The notes under the pieces: generated by a model
Databases searched by the model: none
The model's input: the letters and a program-made list of their open reading frames with translations, nothing else
What the model was told of the DNA's origin: nothing
Position numbers and translations under genes: made by a program
Shown here: positions 47,821-57,898 of the stretch, one piece after another
How the letters are laid out: every line of letters starts with the position of its first letter
Numbering within the stretch: the first letter of the stretch is position 1
NCBI GenBank assembly: GCA_032821775.1
Contig: JAVLRN010000009.1
Coordinates: forward strand, 1,984,001 to 2,048,000
DNA: 64,000 bases
Direction: 5' to 3'
Source: Sanguinoderma infundibulare
Taxonomy: Eukaryota > Basidiomycota > Agaricomycetes > Polyporales > Polyporaceae

Positions 47821-48870
47821 TCAGAGCTTCTTGGCCTTCTTCTTGCGGGCGCCGTCGACGACTGCACCGGCGTCGGTGATCGCCTTCTGGAGGTCGCCGG
47901 TGAGGGCGAGGTACTTGATCTCCTTTGGGGACGCGATCGTGCGTCCGCCGATGAGGAGGATCGGAAGCTCGCTCGCTGACGTCAGCCGGTAGAGAAGACG
48001 CGTGAGGACGTGCTCGTCCGCTGCCGAAGAGAAGGCGCGTGAGAAGGACGTGAAGAACGGGTGCGGGAGATCAGTCCGGGCTCACGTCTCGTGTCGACCT
48101 CGACGATCGTCGGTGCGGGCCGGAGATACATGTTTGTGAGCACTTGCTTCACTTCGCGCGACACCGGCGAGTGTACCTGCACATTGTCGAACTCCCATGT
48201 CAGCGCCACGCTCGTCCACTTGGACCGGCCAGCGGGAAGCGAGCAAGACCACTCTCGCTTCCCCCTGCTGGCAGAGACGCGCATACAGTCAAGACGGACG
48301 GGGACGCACTTTGGAGTAGAGCATGACCGGATTCCGCGTCCAGACGTCCTGGATGACTGCCTGCAGCTCCTGCTCGGCATGAGCCCCGCGTGTGTCGAAG
48401 TCGAGGATCAGTTGCGGGTCGATGGGTTGTGTAGGGTCAACGGTGGAAGGGATCATGTTCTGCGGCAGACTCGCGATGAAGCTCGACACGGCGGCGAGCT
48501 CCTGCGTCTGGTTGAGAGAGATGTGTGGTCGCGAGTTCAAATCGACGGTGGCGACCGTCGGTTTCCGGTTCTTGAGTGCGGCACGGAATGCCTCTGGTGA
48601 CCAGACGGCGCCGTGTGCGGGACCCTCCGCTTGCGGTCGTGACACCTCGAGGAAGGATATGGGGCGGAGGGCGGGTTGGGAGAGGACGAGGACGTAGACG
48701 GACGTGGCCACGAGGACGAAGAGGGCGAGGAACGTCGTCCGTGTCCAGTATGACCGGGGCTTGCGGGGCATCGGAAATGTCGAAATGTTGGGGATGGGCG
48801 TGAGGGGCGGGTCGAGGGAGACATTGTACATGTCGGGAAAGCGTGCAGAGAAGGTGCGGCGGTGGGCCAT
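47821..48870 (-). CDS. glutaredoxin-like type II membrane protein lacking all cysteines
   Basis: Start ATG 48870 gives a basic cytosolic tail and one hydrophobic segment (about residues 45-65, TTFLALFVLVATSVYVLVL), so a type II anchor in ER/Golgi as in yeast Grx6/Grx7. The lumenal part ends in a glutaredoxin fold: DVWTRNPVMLYSK, then HSPVSREVKQVLTN where the CxxC/CxxS site normally sits, YLRPAPTIVEVDTR, VLTRLLYRLTSASELPILLI (cis-Pro loop), GGRTIASPKEIKYLALTGDL. The active-site Cys is replaced by Ser (SPVS) and no Cys codon occurs in the assembled protein. Three exons: 48870 down to the SK donor (about 48310), an exon from GTACACTCGCC, and one ending at 47821 with KKKAKKL. Splices are canonical. 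Redox catalysis through Cys is impossible; a structural, glutathione-binding or regulatory role is inference. Confidence 0.85.
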
Positions 48871-50363
48871 CGCGAGCTCGAGGACGGGATCTGTTATAAG
48901 GACAGACGGGCCAGCGGGGCGACGAGAGTGATGGGATGAATGGGCCCGGGATCAGGATGCGGTTCGGGCTTGGAGATCAGGGCGTGGATGGAGCTGGGTC
49001 TGGCTTGCAAGTTGGACGGGAGAACAAAGGAGTGGAAGGGGCGTGGCCCTGCAAACCAGTCGAGAGATGGGATCCTGCAGACCGAGAAGGTGGCAGTCTG
49101 AGTCTCGGGCCAGCAGCCCCATCACCGTTCGACTTTTCTTGGCAATGCGCTTGTCCGTGCGTCTCTCCCCGGTCCAAGCCCTTCTCCGGATAGGCCCCGT
49201 CGCTTGCTCGTCCCTGCCAAAATGAACCTTGACATCATTCCTTCCTTTCTTCTCCCCCAACTAGACACCATCTGTCCTTTATACGCCTCAATCCTTGGAG
49301 CAGCTCAAATGCTTGCATTTTCCTCTAAAACATTTTTCAACAACACGCGTCTCCAGGAACTTGACAGCAACAGCTCCACTGACGGTGCCTGCGATAATTC
49401 CATCTGCCACCTTATGTACCCGACTCCACCTCCACGACAAATCCGCCATCGCTTATCAGCGCTTCAGCTCCTGCCTCGTGGCGCATCCTGCTCGTCCATC
49501 TTCTTTTGTCGCTGACGCTGGCAGCTTCTCTCTCCGGTTCTCCCATCGCAGGCGGGAGCATTTGTTATCTGGAGGACCCGATTCGCTTGACCCTCGGTAG
49601 CTTCCACATTCATGGTAGGCATCCGTCTCTGTGTCCACCTCGTATGGTGCTCATACACTCACCTGTTGCCTGGATTTGATAGTTGTATCACACCTGCACA
49701 GCCTGTTTCAGACGATAGCAGCGACGTCCCCTGCATCAATACGTCAGTTGTCGTCATGTGCGTCGTTCCCAATCTAAATCATCCTGATGACACCGACTCG
49801 GCGCGATCTCGGGCCTCCGTTTGCACGGATGGTATTGGGATGGTAGATACACACGGGCTGATTTGGACGTTGTGAGAACGGTCTATGTACGTGCTTGCTT
49901 ACTGTGCTTGCAGGCGTTTTGATCGTTCCGTGATATTGGCATACGTACTTACTGCGAACCGCCCTTAGATTGATGACAATCGAACACAATCGGCATTACC
50001 GTCGGGCGTGTCTGTCCGTGTCGGTGTTTGCTCCTGTCCTCGGATGTTCCTGTCGACTTTCAACACTGACTTGGAACGCTCGGATACATGTTCTTCCCGC
50101 ATTGCGTCATGCTGGTTTCCAAGGTCGCCAACTGTCGCCATCGAAGGTGATGTCTGCAAAGTATGAGCGTCCCGCCTGACGTCCCGGCCCCCGTCTCACT
50201 CCGTTTGTTAAGGAGGGCCATCGTGCGCCGTCGGACGTTGCGCGAGGCGCGGTACAGAGGGCAGTTACGGGGTGCGAGTCTCCGCAATGAAATTGGCAAG
50301 ATCAAACGTTTGCTCGAGGTAAACACGTTCGATGCGTTGTAGTTCCACTTCTGGTAAATCTAA
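48871..50363. other. gap, no gene recognised
   Basis: 1.5 kb upstream of the glutaredoxin-like gene. Only unsupported short frames. The glutaredoxin-like gene's promoter is expected within the first few hundred bases. Confidence 0.45.
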
Positions 50364-50785
50364 CCACGGTTGTCCTCGACGTCACCGCAGGTGAAGGCCG
50401 ATCGAAAGCGCGAGCTTCATGAGTCATAGGGCGCCCGCCACTACTGAGCTCAGAGAACGCGTCCCATGGGGCCGGCATCGTCGGAGCAACAGGGTTCATG
50501 CATATATTCGATCCGCAGAAATCGTCCATGCATACGCCCTCCTTCGGATTGGGTTGGATGCTCTCTCAAACAGGTTTTTCACTTTCCGCAAGTTGCGGAC
50601 GTCCAAGCCCGTTTGAGTCGGTTTGACGCTTATCTGCCGACGCAAGGTACGCACTTCAGCGCTCGGAGACCGACCACTCTTCGTTCCCTCTGGAGGAACG
50701 TACAATGTCAAACTGCCTCGTAAGCACGGTCTTATAAATGACGGACAAGCGCTACTTCCCTGGTACTGGCTGTAGGCCTCTTATA
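50364..50785 (+). repeat. diverged direct repeat, copy A
   Basis: About 420 bases that recur in the same orientation at 52967-53408 (copy B). Shared landmarks include TTCATGAGTCATAGGG, TTCGATCCGCAGAAATCGTC, CGCCCTCCTTCGGATTGGGT, GCTTATCTGCC and GTACAATGTCAA. Identity is visibly high in blocks with small indels between. Frames are broken in both copies, so it looks like a decayed gene or transposon piece. Copy B is attached to a BTB pseudogene; copy A is not. Confidence 0.85.
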
Positions 50786-51501
50786 ATCAATATCCCGCAA
50801 AGCGCTCGAATTCGAGTAGCCGCTGTAACTGGCTCGGACACGCCCGCCGGACCACTACACCAAAAGGCAGAATACCTGAAGAACTGCTTCTTCAGTCACC
50901 GGCGGGTATATATATGCCATACCGGGCTTGTCCGTGCTAAGGGTGCCGTCACCCTTACAGCCGCCTTTCGAAGTCTGGACATAGTCTCCGATGTGGTTGA
51001 TACTAGCACCACAACTTGTCGTCTGTCTTCTGTGTAAAGAATTCAGGGACTAGGAATACCAGACTCTCGTCGCGGTGCGCTCATCCCACAAACACTTTTC
51101 CCTTGCTACCTGTTCACGTTGACTCCTTTCAGCACCCTAAAACCATGAAAGCCACTCGGGCTTCCCTATTGTGCCGTTGCAGCCTCGACTCGCTCCCTCT
51201 TCAAGCAGTTCCGTTCCAATACCCTGTTTGACTTCCTTTATGTGGAGCTGTTGCCGATGATACCGACTCGGCACTTGATTGAATATGGCACTCGAGTGCT
51301 GTCACTTGACACGACCTCGTCGCTTCTCTGCCGCAGCTGCAGCCTGTGTTAATACTATGCTCCGTGCCTTCTTTGCCGCAGCTGCAGACCGTGTTCAATA
51401 CTTATGTGGTACCCATTTCCCCAGAGTGTACTCACCACCCATCTTCCGCTCACCCATTTATCTCTCATTTCTCTTCCAATCCTCGCCAATCTTCGCCATC
51501 C
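50786..51501. other. BTB gene 2 upstream region
   Basis: No gene is recognised here. A 35-bp unit is tandemly repeated at 51323-51356 and 51368-51402 (CTTCTYTGCCGCAGCTGCAG core), 100-180 bases before the BTB-2 ATG. A TATATATA-like stretch lies near 50909. Confidence 0.5.
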
Positions 51502-52538
51502 ATGGCATCTCCAGAGTCCGCTCGCTCACCATTCGACGACGCTGATGCAGATGTTGTCGTCCGCTCCTCCGACGAAGTAAAGTTTCGGCTCTACAAGGTC
51601 ATTCTCGCGAAAGCCTCTCCCGTATTCCGCACAATGTTCGCCCTCCCCCAGCCCTCGACAGGTGCCAGCGATAGCACTGTGGAACCCGACGTCGTCCCCC
51701 TCACCGAGGACGCCGAGACGCTCGAGAACCTCTTCCGCCTCTGCTACCCTGTAGAGCCTCCTCCGATAACCTCTCTGGACGGCATCCATGCCATCCTGGA
51801 AGCCGCGCGGAAATACGAAATGGAGTCCGTAACCACCCATATACACCGGATCATGGTCTTCATCCTTCCCAAGGAGCCCTTGCGTATCTATGCGATCGCC
51901 TACATCATGCAGATGGAGGACATCGCGAGGCAAGCAGCGAACCTCCTCTTGGACATGCCTCAGTTTCACGCTCCTCCATCGCCTCCCCCGGAGTTCATTG
52001 TCCTCCCGTGTCTCGCTCTATATTCTGTCCACATCTACCGTCAGACGTGCGTAGCGGCCGCCTTGCGGGCGTTGGAGGACCGGGACTGGGTACTCAATGG
52101 CTCGCACGAACGCGCCGTTCGGTACTCGAATGGGGTTGCAGACAAATCCTCGAGTTGGGCGTGGATCACATGCGGCAGTTATTCGGCGACGATGATCAAG
52201 CTAGGGTCGGCAAACTGTTACCTTCAGAATTGGTATGAGAAATACCTGGATTCAATCAAGGGCGCGTTGTCGGCACGGCCCTCCGGGCGCACCGTACGAT
52301 CATTCCTCACGTCTGTGCCCAGCAGCGAGGCACTTACCCAAGCGGCTTCGTGCGCGACATGCATGCCGAAGGTGTATCCGGACCTAGCGCGTTTCAACCA
52401 ATTGCTGGCGGAGAAAATAGACGAGGCGATAGCTCAAGTAAGTAACGAGCGTGCTTTGCCAGTTCAAGCTTAAGGCTGATCATCTCTTAGGTTGAGATAG
52501 AACTCCCATTCGCGAGTCCGGCTAGTGTGCTTGAATGA
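51502..52538 (+). CDS. BTB/POZ-domain protein 2
   Basis: A 327-residue paralog of BTB protein 1. Start ATG 51502 (MASPESARSPFDDADADVVV). The BTB domain has FRLYKVILAKASPVFRTMF and LTEDAETLENLFRLCYPVE. The BACK-like region (RIYAIAYIMQMEDIARQAANLL) is kept, with the later blocks WYEKYLDSIKGALSARPSGR and ASCATCMPKVYPDLARFNQL. Exon 1 is 51502-52437, then a 53-base GTAAGT...TTAG intron in phase 0, then exon 2 at 52491-52538, encoding VEIELPFASPASVLE. No disruption is visible, so it is probably functional. It sits beside a decayed BTB fragment and a second, broken BTB copy, which suggests local duplication. Confidence 0.9.
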
Positions 52539-52564
52539 GGTGACAGAGTCCATTCATGCTGTTT

Positions 52565-52985
52565 TATGAGCTTACTAACGAATGGTTAGAGTGCGGTAAA
52601 AAGGCTTTGCTACTAGTACATAGACAGGGTCGAGATTCGAAGGTGCCTCAGGCTATATCAAATGTTTCATGATGCGAGAGAGGGGGGGGAGATATCGAGT
52701 GCTCTTTAGACGGCGTTGACTTCCGGCTCTAGAAGGTCATCCTCTCCAAAGCATCTCCCGTTTTCCGGAGCATGTTTGCTCTTCCCCAGCCCTCGTCCGC
52801 CGCCTCTGACGGCACTAATACTACACAATCTGAAGAGACCATCGAGCCCACGGTTCAGGGAGGATGCCAAGACACTCCACCTCTGCTACTACCCCTTCGA
52901 GCACCCGCCCGGAACCGGCACGACCACCAGCGACATCCATGCGATCGTCAAAGCGGCGCAAAAACCAGGGTTGTCCTTGACGTCA
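52565..52985 (+). pseudogene. decayed BTB gene fragment with its promoter
   Basis: A truncated, broken relative of BTB copy 3. The upstream part matches that gene's promoter, including GAGCTTACTAACGAAT and the AATGTTTCATG block. The coding part starts near GACGGCGTTGACTTCCGGCT and matches the BTB core, but the Tyr codon TAC of the FRLYKV motif is TAG here (52732-52734 region), and the frame shifts again before CYYPFEHPPGT. It then runs out after about residue 120 of the parent and joins direct repeat copy B. There is no ATG in the expected place. Non-functional as a BTB protein. Confidence 0.85.
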
Positions 52986-53408
52986 CCGCAGGTGGAAGAT
53001 TCGAAATAAGCTTCATGAGTCATAGGGCTCCCCGCCACTGGTGGGCTCAGAGAATGCGTCCCCCGGGGCCGGCATCGACGGAGCGATTGGCCAACTTGGC
53101 AACATCGCACTCGGCCTACCACAGTCGGTTAATGCATACATTCGATCCGCAGAAATCGTCCATGCATACGCCCTCCTTCGGATTGGGTTGCATGGTCTCT
53201 CAAACAGGCTCGTTCGGACACCAAAGCGCGTTTGAATGGGTTTGATGCTTATCTGCCAATGCAAGGTACGCACTTGAATGCTCGGAGCCCAACCGCGTCC
53301 CGTTCCATCTGGATAAACGTACAATGTCAATTTGCCTCCCGAGCACAATCTTATAACAGACGGCCAAGCGCCACTTCCCAGACTGTGCTGGCTATAAGCC
53401 TCTTAAAG
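52967..53408 (+). repeat. diverged direct repeat, copy B
   Basis: Second copy of the element at 50364-50785. It begins where BTB similarity stops and runs into the 3' end of the minus-strand F-box-like gene, whose stop lies at 53351. The F-box-like gene therefore takes its last 20 or so codons from repeat-derived sequence, if the reading is right. Confidence 0.8.
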
Positions 53409-55241
53409 ACCTCGTCACCGAATCCCGGTACTGTGTGTGGAAGGAAGCAAAGAGAGCTGTAAGTCAGCGTATGGCACAATTTCTGAAAGCCCAAGAAATT
53501 CACCTCTGGCTCGTCCATGAGACAAAGCAGCTCCTCCCAAACAAGAATCGCGTCCATGGCCTCTTGGCTCAGCTCCACCACCGCAAAACCCCAATCTCCG
53601 TCCGCCTTCGATTCGCGAGAGATCTGGAATCCTTTGCCCGTGTGCCAGTGGGGTAGTTTAATATTCTCGTAGTTCTGGGACTCCAGGAAGACCAACCCAT
53701 AACCAGTCGTCATCAAGAACACGTACGCCAACGACGGCATCGACGAAGCGAGCCTCGACACGATGCACCCGAAAGGCGGCTCGGAGATGGCGCGCACGCA
53801 CCCGCCCAGGTCGTTCACGGAGATTTCGGTGCGGTCGCCGGCGTAGATGTGCGTCTCGACGATCAGACGGAAGCACTTAAGGCGAAGGTGCGCGATAGAC
53901 GGTATGAGGGCATCCTGGAGAATATCTGACTGTGAGCATGAACGATGGCCGTCAGCGGGGTGACAAAGCACGTACCAGCAGCGCGTCCCATTGGCACAAA
54001 GCTCTTGGCGACGCCGCGCTATAGCGCAGCACAAGACACAGGTGGGTCAGCCTCCCGGAGAGCTCGGCAGGGAGGAGCTCGTGGAGGAAAGACGGGTCTC
54101 GTGGCTTGGACACGAAGAGGGTGAGGTGCACCGGAGGGTTCTCGCGCAGGGGGATCGTCACAAAATCTTTAGTCTCCACACAAGAGTTCGTGTCGTGGAT
54201 GGCAAGACGTCGAATTGGGCACTTGAGGGCGAGCGCAAAGTAGACGATCGTGTGGCACGAGAGGTGGTCAAGGCATGGCCAGGAGCGTGCTTCCTGAGCC
54301 TTCCTGTTCTCGTCCCGGACCTGTTGGATGACGTCCATGGGAACTCCAATGACGAGTCTCGAATCTCGGTGGAAATTGACAAAGGAAACGGTGTCGCTGA
54401 GGACGGGAAAGACGAGCAACAGGTCGCTTAGTCGCGGAAGCCCTGTAAGGCCGTGAGCTATGAAAGATCGGAGTGCAGGATATTGAGGGATTTGCGAAAC
54501 GTCTGTGCTGGCCTCAGGGTCGATTTTGTCCAGTTCGAGCACCTCGAGCGTGGGGGCGAAGGGCGCCGTCAGGGCTGCAACGCGGGTCAATGTACACAAG
54601 TTGCCCGTTATCCGGAGATCGGCACGGAGGACTTTGAGTGGCGACCGTATCCTCTGTATCAACTCCGTCGCTTGATCTCCGTAACAACCACGAACCGACA
54701 AGGATCGCAATGTGGTGAAACGCCCCAGAGCAGGGCGAAGCCTAGGATCCAGTTCGTCGAAGAAGTCACCGACATCGTCAAACTCTGGGATGTGAAGACT
54801 TTCGAGCTTGTCCGCGCAAGCGAGGATGGCAAGCAGCCAGTCTGCAATGATGGACTCGGAGCCCAACGCGTAGTCTTCCTTCTCGATGGCATTGATAGTG
54901 ATCTCGAGAGCTCGTACATGAGGCGCGCGATTGGTCTTATCGGCGAATATGAGATTGTAGATGCTGCGTGTGGACTTCACGTCTTTGAGGATGATCGGAC
55001 GAATGCTGAGGAAGTGCTGCATGGCCCTCGTGCGCAATGCGGTGCAAGTGCAAGAGAGCGAAAGGATATCGGATGGATCCGTGAGGACATCGCAGGTGTC
55101 GCGCAGCACATCCCAGTTGAGCCGGGGTGCCCCAACTTGGCTCGGGTGATGCTGAAGCCCTAGATAATGCACGACACGACATTTTTGTCAGTCTACATCA
55201 GTTCTGTGACAGCATATAGATAGGTATTCACCGGTGTCCAT
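53351..55241 (-). CDS. F-box-like protein with degenerate LRRs
   Basis: A protein of about 600 residues from a lineage-expanded fungal family. Exon 1 is ten bases (55232-55241, ATGGACACCG), followed by a 72-base GTGAAT...CTAG intron, then LQHHPSQVGAPRLNWDVLRD. Without that tiny exon the reading frame has only GTG at its start. Near residues 15-50 a helical stretch (DVLRDTCDVLTDPSDILSLS, CTCTALRTRAMQHFL) resembles the fungal F-box. Leucine-rich segments follow (LESLHIPEFDDV, LRSLSVRGCYG, LEVLELDKIDPE, RRLAIHDTN). A second intron (donor after CGCTGCTG, near 53971) joins WDALL to SDILQDALIPS. The stop at 53351 lies within direct repeat B. Possibly an SCF substrate receptor; the target is unknown. 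Confidence 0.75.
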
Positions 55242-55589
55242 TTCGTGGTACCTCGGCAATTGCAGAAACGCAGAAATCGATCGGATGTCCCGCTGGCAGT
55301 GGCGGTGTCAGGGCCGAGCGCCAAGGCTAACTTTGGCATCGCGTCCCTTCAATTGAACATGCTTCAAGTTATGAGCTTACTAACGAATCGTTAGAGTACA
55401 GGAATATATAAAGCTCCAGTGGAGCGCGGATACAAGTACATTGAAAGGGTTGAATCGCGGACGATAGATTGAAATGTTTCATGCCGTGGGGTGTTTTAAG
55501 GAGCCGCCTGGATGGTTCCGCTGCGGCCTGCATTTAAATAGGAACGTCAGCCTCCCCCCAAAACCTGTGATTCTACTCTCCTTGGCCAG
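55242..55589. promoter_or_regulatory. promoter region of BTB copy 3
   Basis: A palindrome CTAACGA-A-TCGTTAG lies at 55380-55394, TATATAAA at 55405-55412, and an AT-rich GCATTTAAATA at 55530-55540. The palindrome recurs with one mismatch at 52575-52589 upstream of the BTB pseudogene. The order palindrome, then TATA box, then about 180 bases to the ATG suggests a regulated promoter. It is also the 5' flank of the divergent F-box-like gene. Confidence 0.55.
55380..55394. promoter_or_regulatory. palindromic candidate operator
   Basis: Seven-base arms CTAACGA and TCGTTAG around one central A, ten bases before a TATATAAA box. The decayed duplicate at 52575-52589 keeps it with a single change. No protein is known to bind it. 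Confidence 0.5.
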
Positions 55590-56672
55590 ATGTCTCAGAT
55601 GGCTCAGCGTCCACCGTCACATTTCCCGGTCTGCTCGCCTTTCGACGACGCCGATGCGGACATTACTCTCCGCTCCTCAGACGGGGTCGACTTCCGGCTC
55701 TACAAGGTCATCCTCGCCAAAGCGTCCCCCGTATTCCGCAACATGCTCGCTCTTCCCCAGCCCTCTTCCGCCGCCTCCGACGGCACTAATATCCCGAAAC
55801 ACTCCGAAGATATCGTCAATGTCACCGAGGACGCCAAGACTCTCGAGCATGTATTCCGCCTCTGCTATCCGGTCGAGCGTGGGCCCAGCACTGGCATGAC
55901 CATGAGCGACATCCATGCCGTTGTCGAAGCAGCCCAGAAATACGAGATGACCGCCGTGCTCGCAAACACGGGCGACTTCCTGTTGAAATTCCTCCCAGCC
56001 GACCCCTGGCGCGTGTATGCGCTCGCGTACTCGCTGCAGCTGAAGGACATCGCCAAGGAGGCGGCGGTCCTCCTGAACCTCGCCGACCTCCGCCTTCCCC
56101 TTTGCCATATCCCGGAAGTGCGCAGGCTTCCGTGCGAAGCGATATATGCTGCCCACGAATACCGCCGGGAGTGCTCGGAGGCCGTGGTGAAAGTATTGGA
56201 GGATGACGAGTGGATCGTGACGGGAGAGCATGAATACTCTGTTCTCTTGCCTGGCGGGCCAGGGGGCCGGGACGACTCGTCCCATGGGTGGTCGTGGGTG
56301 ACCTGAATGCTTTATGAAACCTGCCCGCAGGAGCGTGATCGGCTGTCGAGGAGGACTATTTTATTCCGCAGCTGGTTTGCGACGTACTACAAATCTCTCA
56401 TGGCCGCTTTGGAGAAGTGTCCATCTGGGCATGTCGTGAGGACGTATCTCGTGTACAACCAGGACAACGAAGGGCTCAAAAAAGCCAAGAGTGTTCGCAC
56501 TGTGGCCCCAGGGCGCACACGGACCTGCAACGTTTCAGTGAGCTGCTGGCGGAGAGGGTTGACGAGGCGGTATCTCAGGTGGGTCAGGTTCCTGTTTCCT
56601 CGTCTACCTCGATGCTGATCGATGGTCGCTGAAACTCCATTGGGCATTCAGGTCGAGATCAAATTGGATTGA
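55590..56672 (+). pseudogene. BTB/POZ copy 3, disrupted by a stop and a frameshift
   Basis: The ATG at 55590 starts a good BTB domain (FDDADADITLRSSDGV, FRLYKVILAKASPVFRNML, VTEDAKTLEHVFRLCYPVER) and the BACK-like region. After WSWVT the frame hits TGA (56304-56306), exactly where paralog 1 has the TGC of its VTCTVC motif. Homology then continues in the same frame (FRSWFATYYKSLMAALEKCP), shifts by one base near the six-A run at about 56475-56482, and resumes as CSHCGPRAHTDLQRF and ELLAERVDEAVSQ. The last intron and tiny exon encoding VEIKLD (stop 56670-56672) are still present. A truncated 238-residue protein containing the whole BTB domain could still be made. Recent pseudogene or sequencing error in the A run; the TGA is not in a homopolymer. 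Confidence 0.8.
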
Positions 56673-57121
56673 TGAGCTCGGGTAGAGGCTACCGGCATGC
56701 TGAAGGCGTACGCGAACCTGACGGGTTTCAATGCGGACAGGGTAGACTTTGACGAGTCTGGGGCAGCGAGCGGCCATTCGTCTGAACAAAGTCTCTCTCA
56801 GAAATCAATAAAATACTTATTTGGTGCGCATGCACGCAAAGTCCATTACTATTGCGGTTGACGTTTTCTGTGTTCCCCCCGGGTAGTTGTAATTGAACTG
56901 CATATCAGTAGCTATCGTTCGAGTGCAGCAAAGATCATAGTGAATGAATATATATCGACAGCGTTGATTCCCTCACATGTACAGAAGTTCCAGTACCTCG
57001 GATATCGGCCCGGCGGATGATATTCCACAGTGTTGTGCTTCGGAACGTCGCACTTTATCGCATCTTGAATTTTGACCCTCGCTACCAATAAGTTGCCCCA
57101 GACCAGCAGGCTCAGAGACCC
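56673..57121. other. gap, IAH1-like promoter region
   Basis: 449 bases between BTB copy 3 and the GDSL gene. TATATCGAC-like AT-rich DNA lies near 56948. No gene recognised. Confidence 0.45.
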
Positions 57122-57898
57122 ATGGCTGCTTACGCCCAGGACGCGATTATGCTCCTCGGAGACTCGATAACTCAGGGAGGGTACGAGTTCGATGGGTTCG
57201 CCGCACGGCTAGCGCGTAGGTCCTGCCTAGCTGCTGGTTAGAACGAGAGATCGGGTTTGACCAGCTGCGCACCATGTAGATGTGTACAACAGGAAGATGG
57301 ATGTCCTCAACCGCGGGTACAGTGGCTACAACACGGGCTGGATCATCTTCATTTTCGAACAGGTGCGTACGCCATCTCAACTTGAAGCCTGATCTTTGGA
57401 ACGAGTACGCCGACTGGTCGACCATCTCCATAATCACCGGTAGTCGTTGACATGACCGCCCATTCGTCCTCGCAGCTCTTAGCGACCCAGCACGAAAAGC
57501 AGCACGCCCCCAAGATTCGCCTGCTCGTGATCTGGCTCGGGGCAAACGACGCCGTGATCCCGTCCAAGTCACAGCACGTCCCGCTCGAGCGCTACAAGGC
57601 GAACCTGTCCACGCTCATTCAAATGGTATCCTCGCCCGAGTCGCCGCGGTACTCACCCGACACAAGGGTGGTGTTGTTGACGCCCCCGCCAGTGAACACG
57701 CTGCAGGGGAGCACGGATTTGGACCCCCTGCAGGAGCCCGTTTTGGACTTTGAGGTGACGAGAACGTATGCGCAGGGGGCGAAAGAGGTGGGGGAGAGGG
57801 AGGGGGTCGCTGTTGTGGATGTGTGGACGAGGTTTTGGGAGGGAGCGGGGAAGGTGGAAGGAGAGCTGCGGAAGTACTTGACGGATGGGTTGCATTAG
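57122..57898 (+). CDS. IAH1: GDSL/SGNH esterase, isoamyl-acetate-hydrolase type, with early stop
   Basis: A small SGNH hydrolase that cleaves short acetate esters in the cytosol (yeast Iah1). ATG 57122 gives block I LLGDSITQGGYEFDGF with the catalytic Ser. After a 65-base intron comes HVYNRKMDVLNRGYSGYNT (block II Gly). After a second intron comes RLLVIWLGANDAV (block III Asn) and LTPPPVN. The segment ends ELRKYLTDGLH, which carries the catalytic Asp-His pair. The next codon is TAG (57896-57898), but the sequence after it still reads NGEGYA, then through a GT-AG intron to IVFEELTKTIAE, which is the normal C-terminus of this family. The original gene therefore extended to roughly 58050. All catalytic residues precede the stop; loss of about 25-60 terminal residues may or may not abolish folding. 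Confidence 0.85.
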
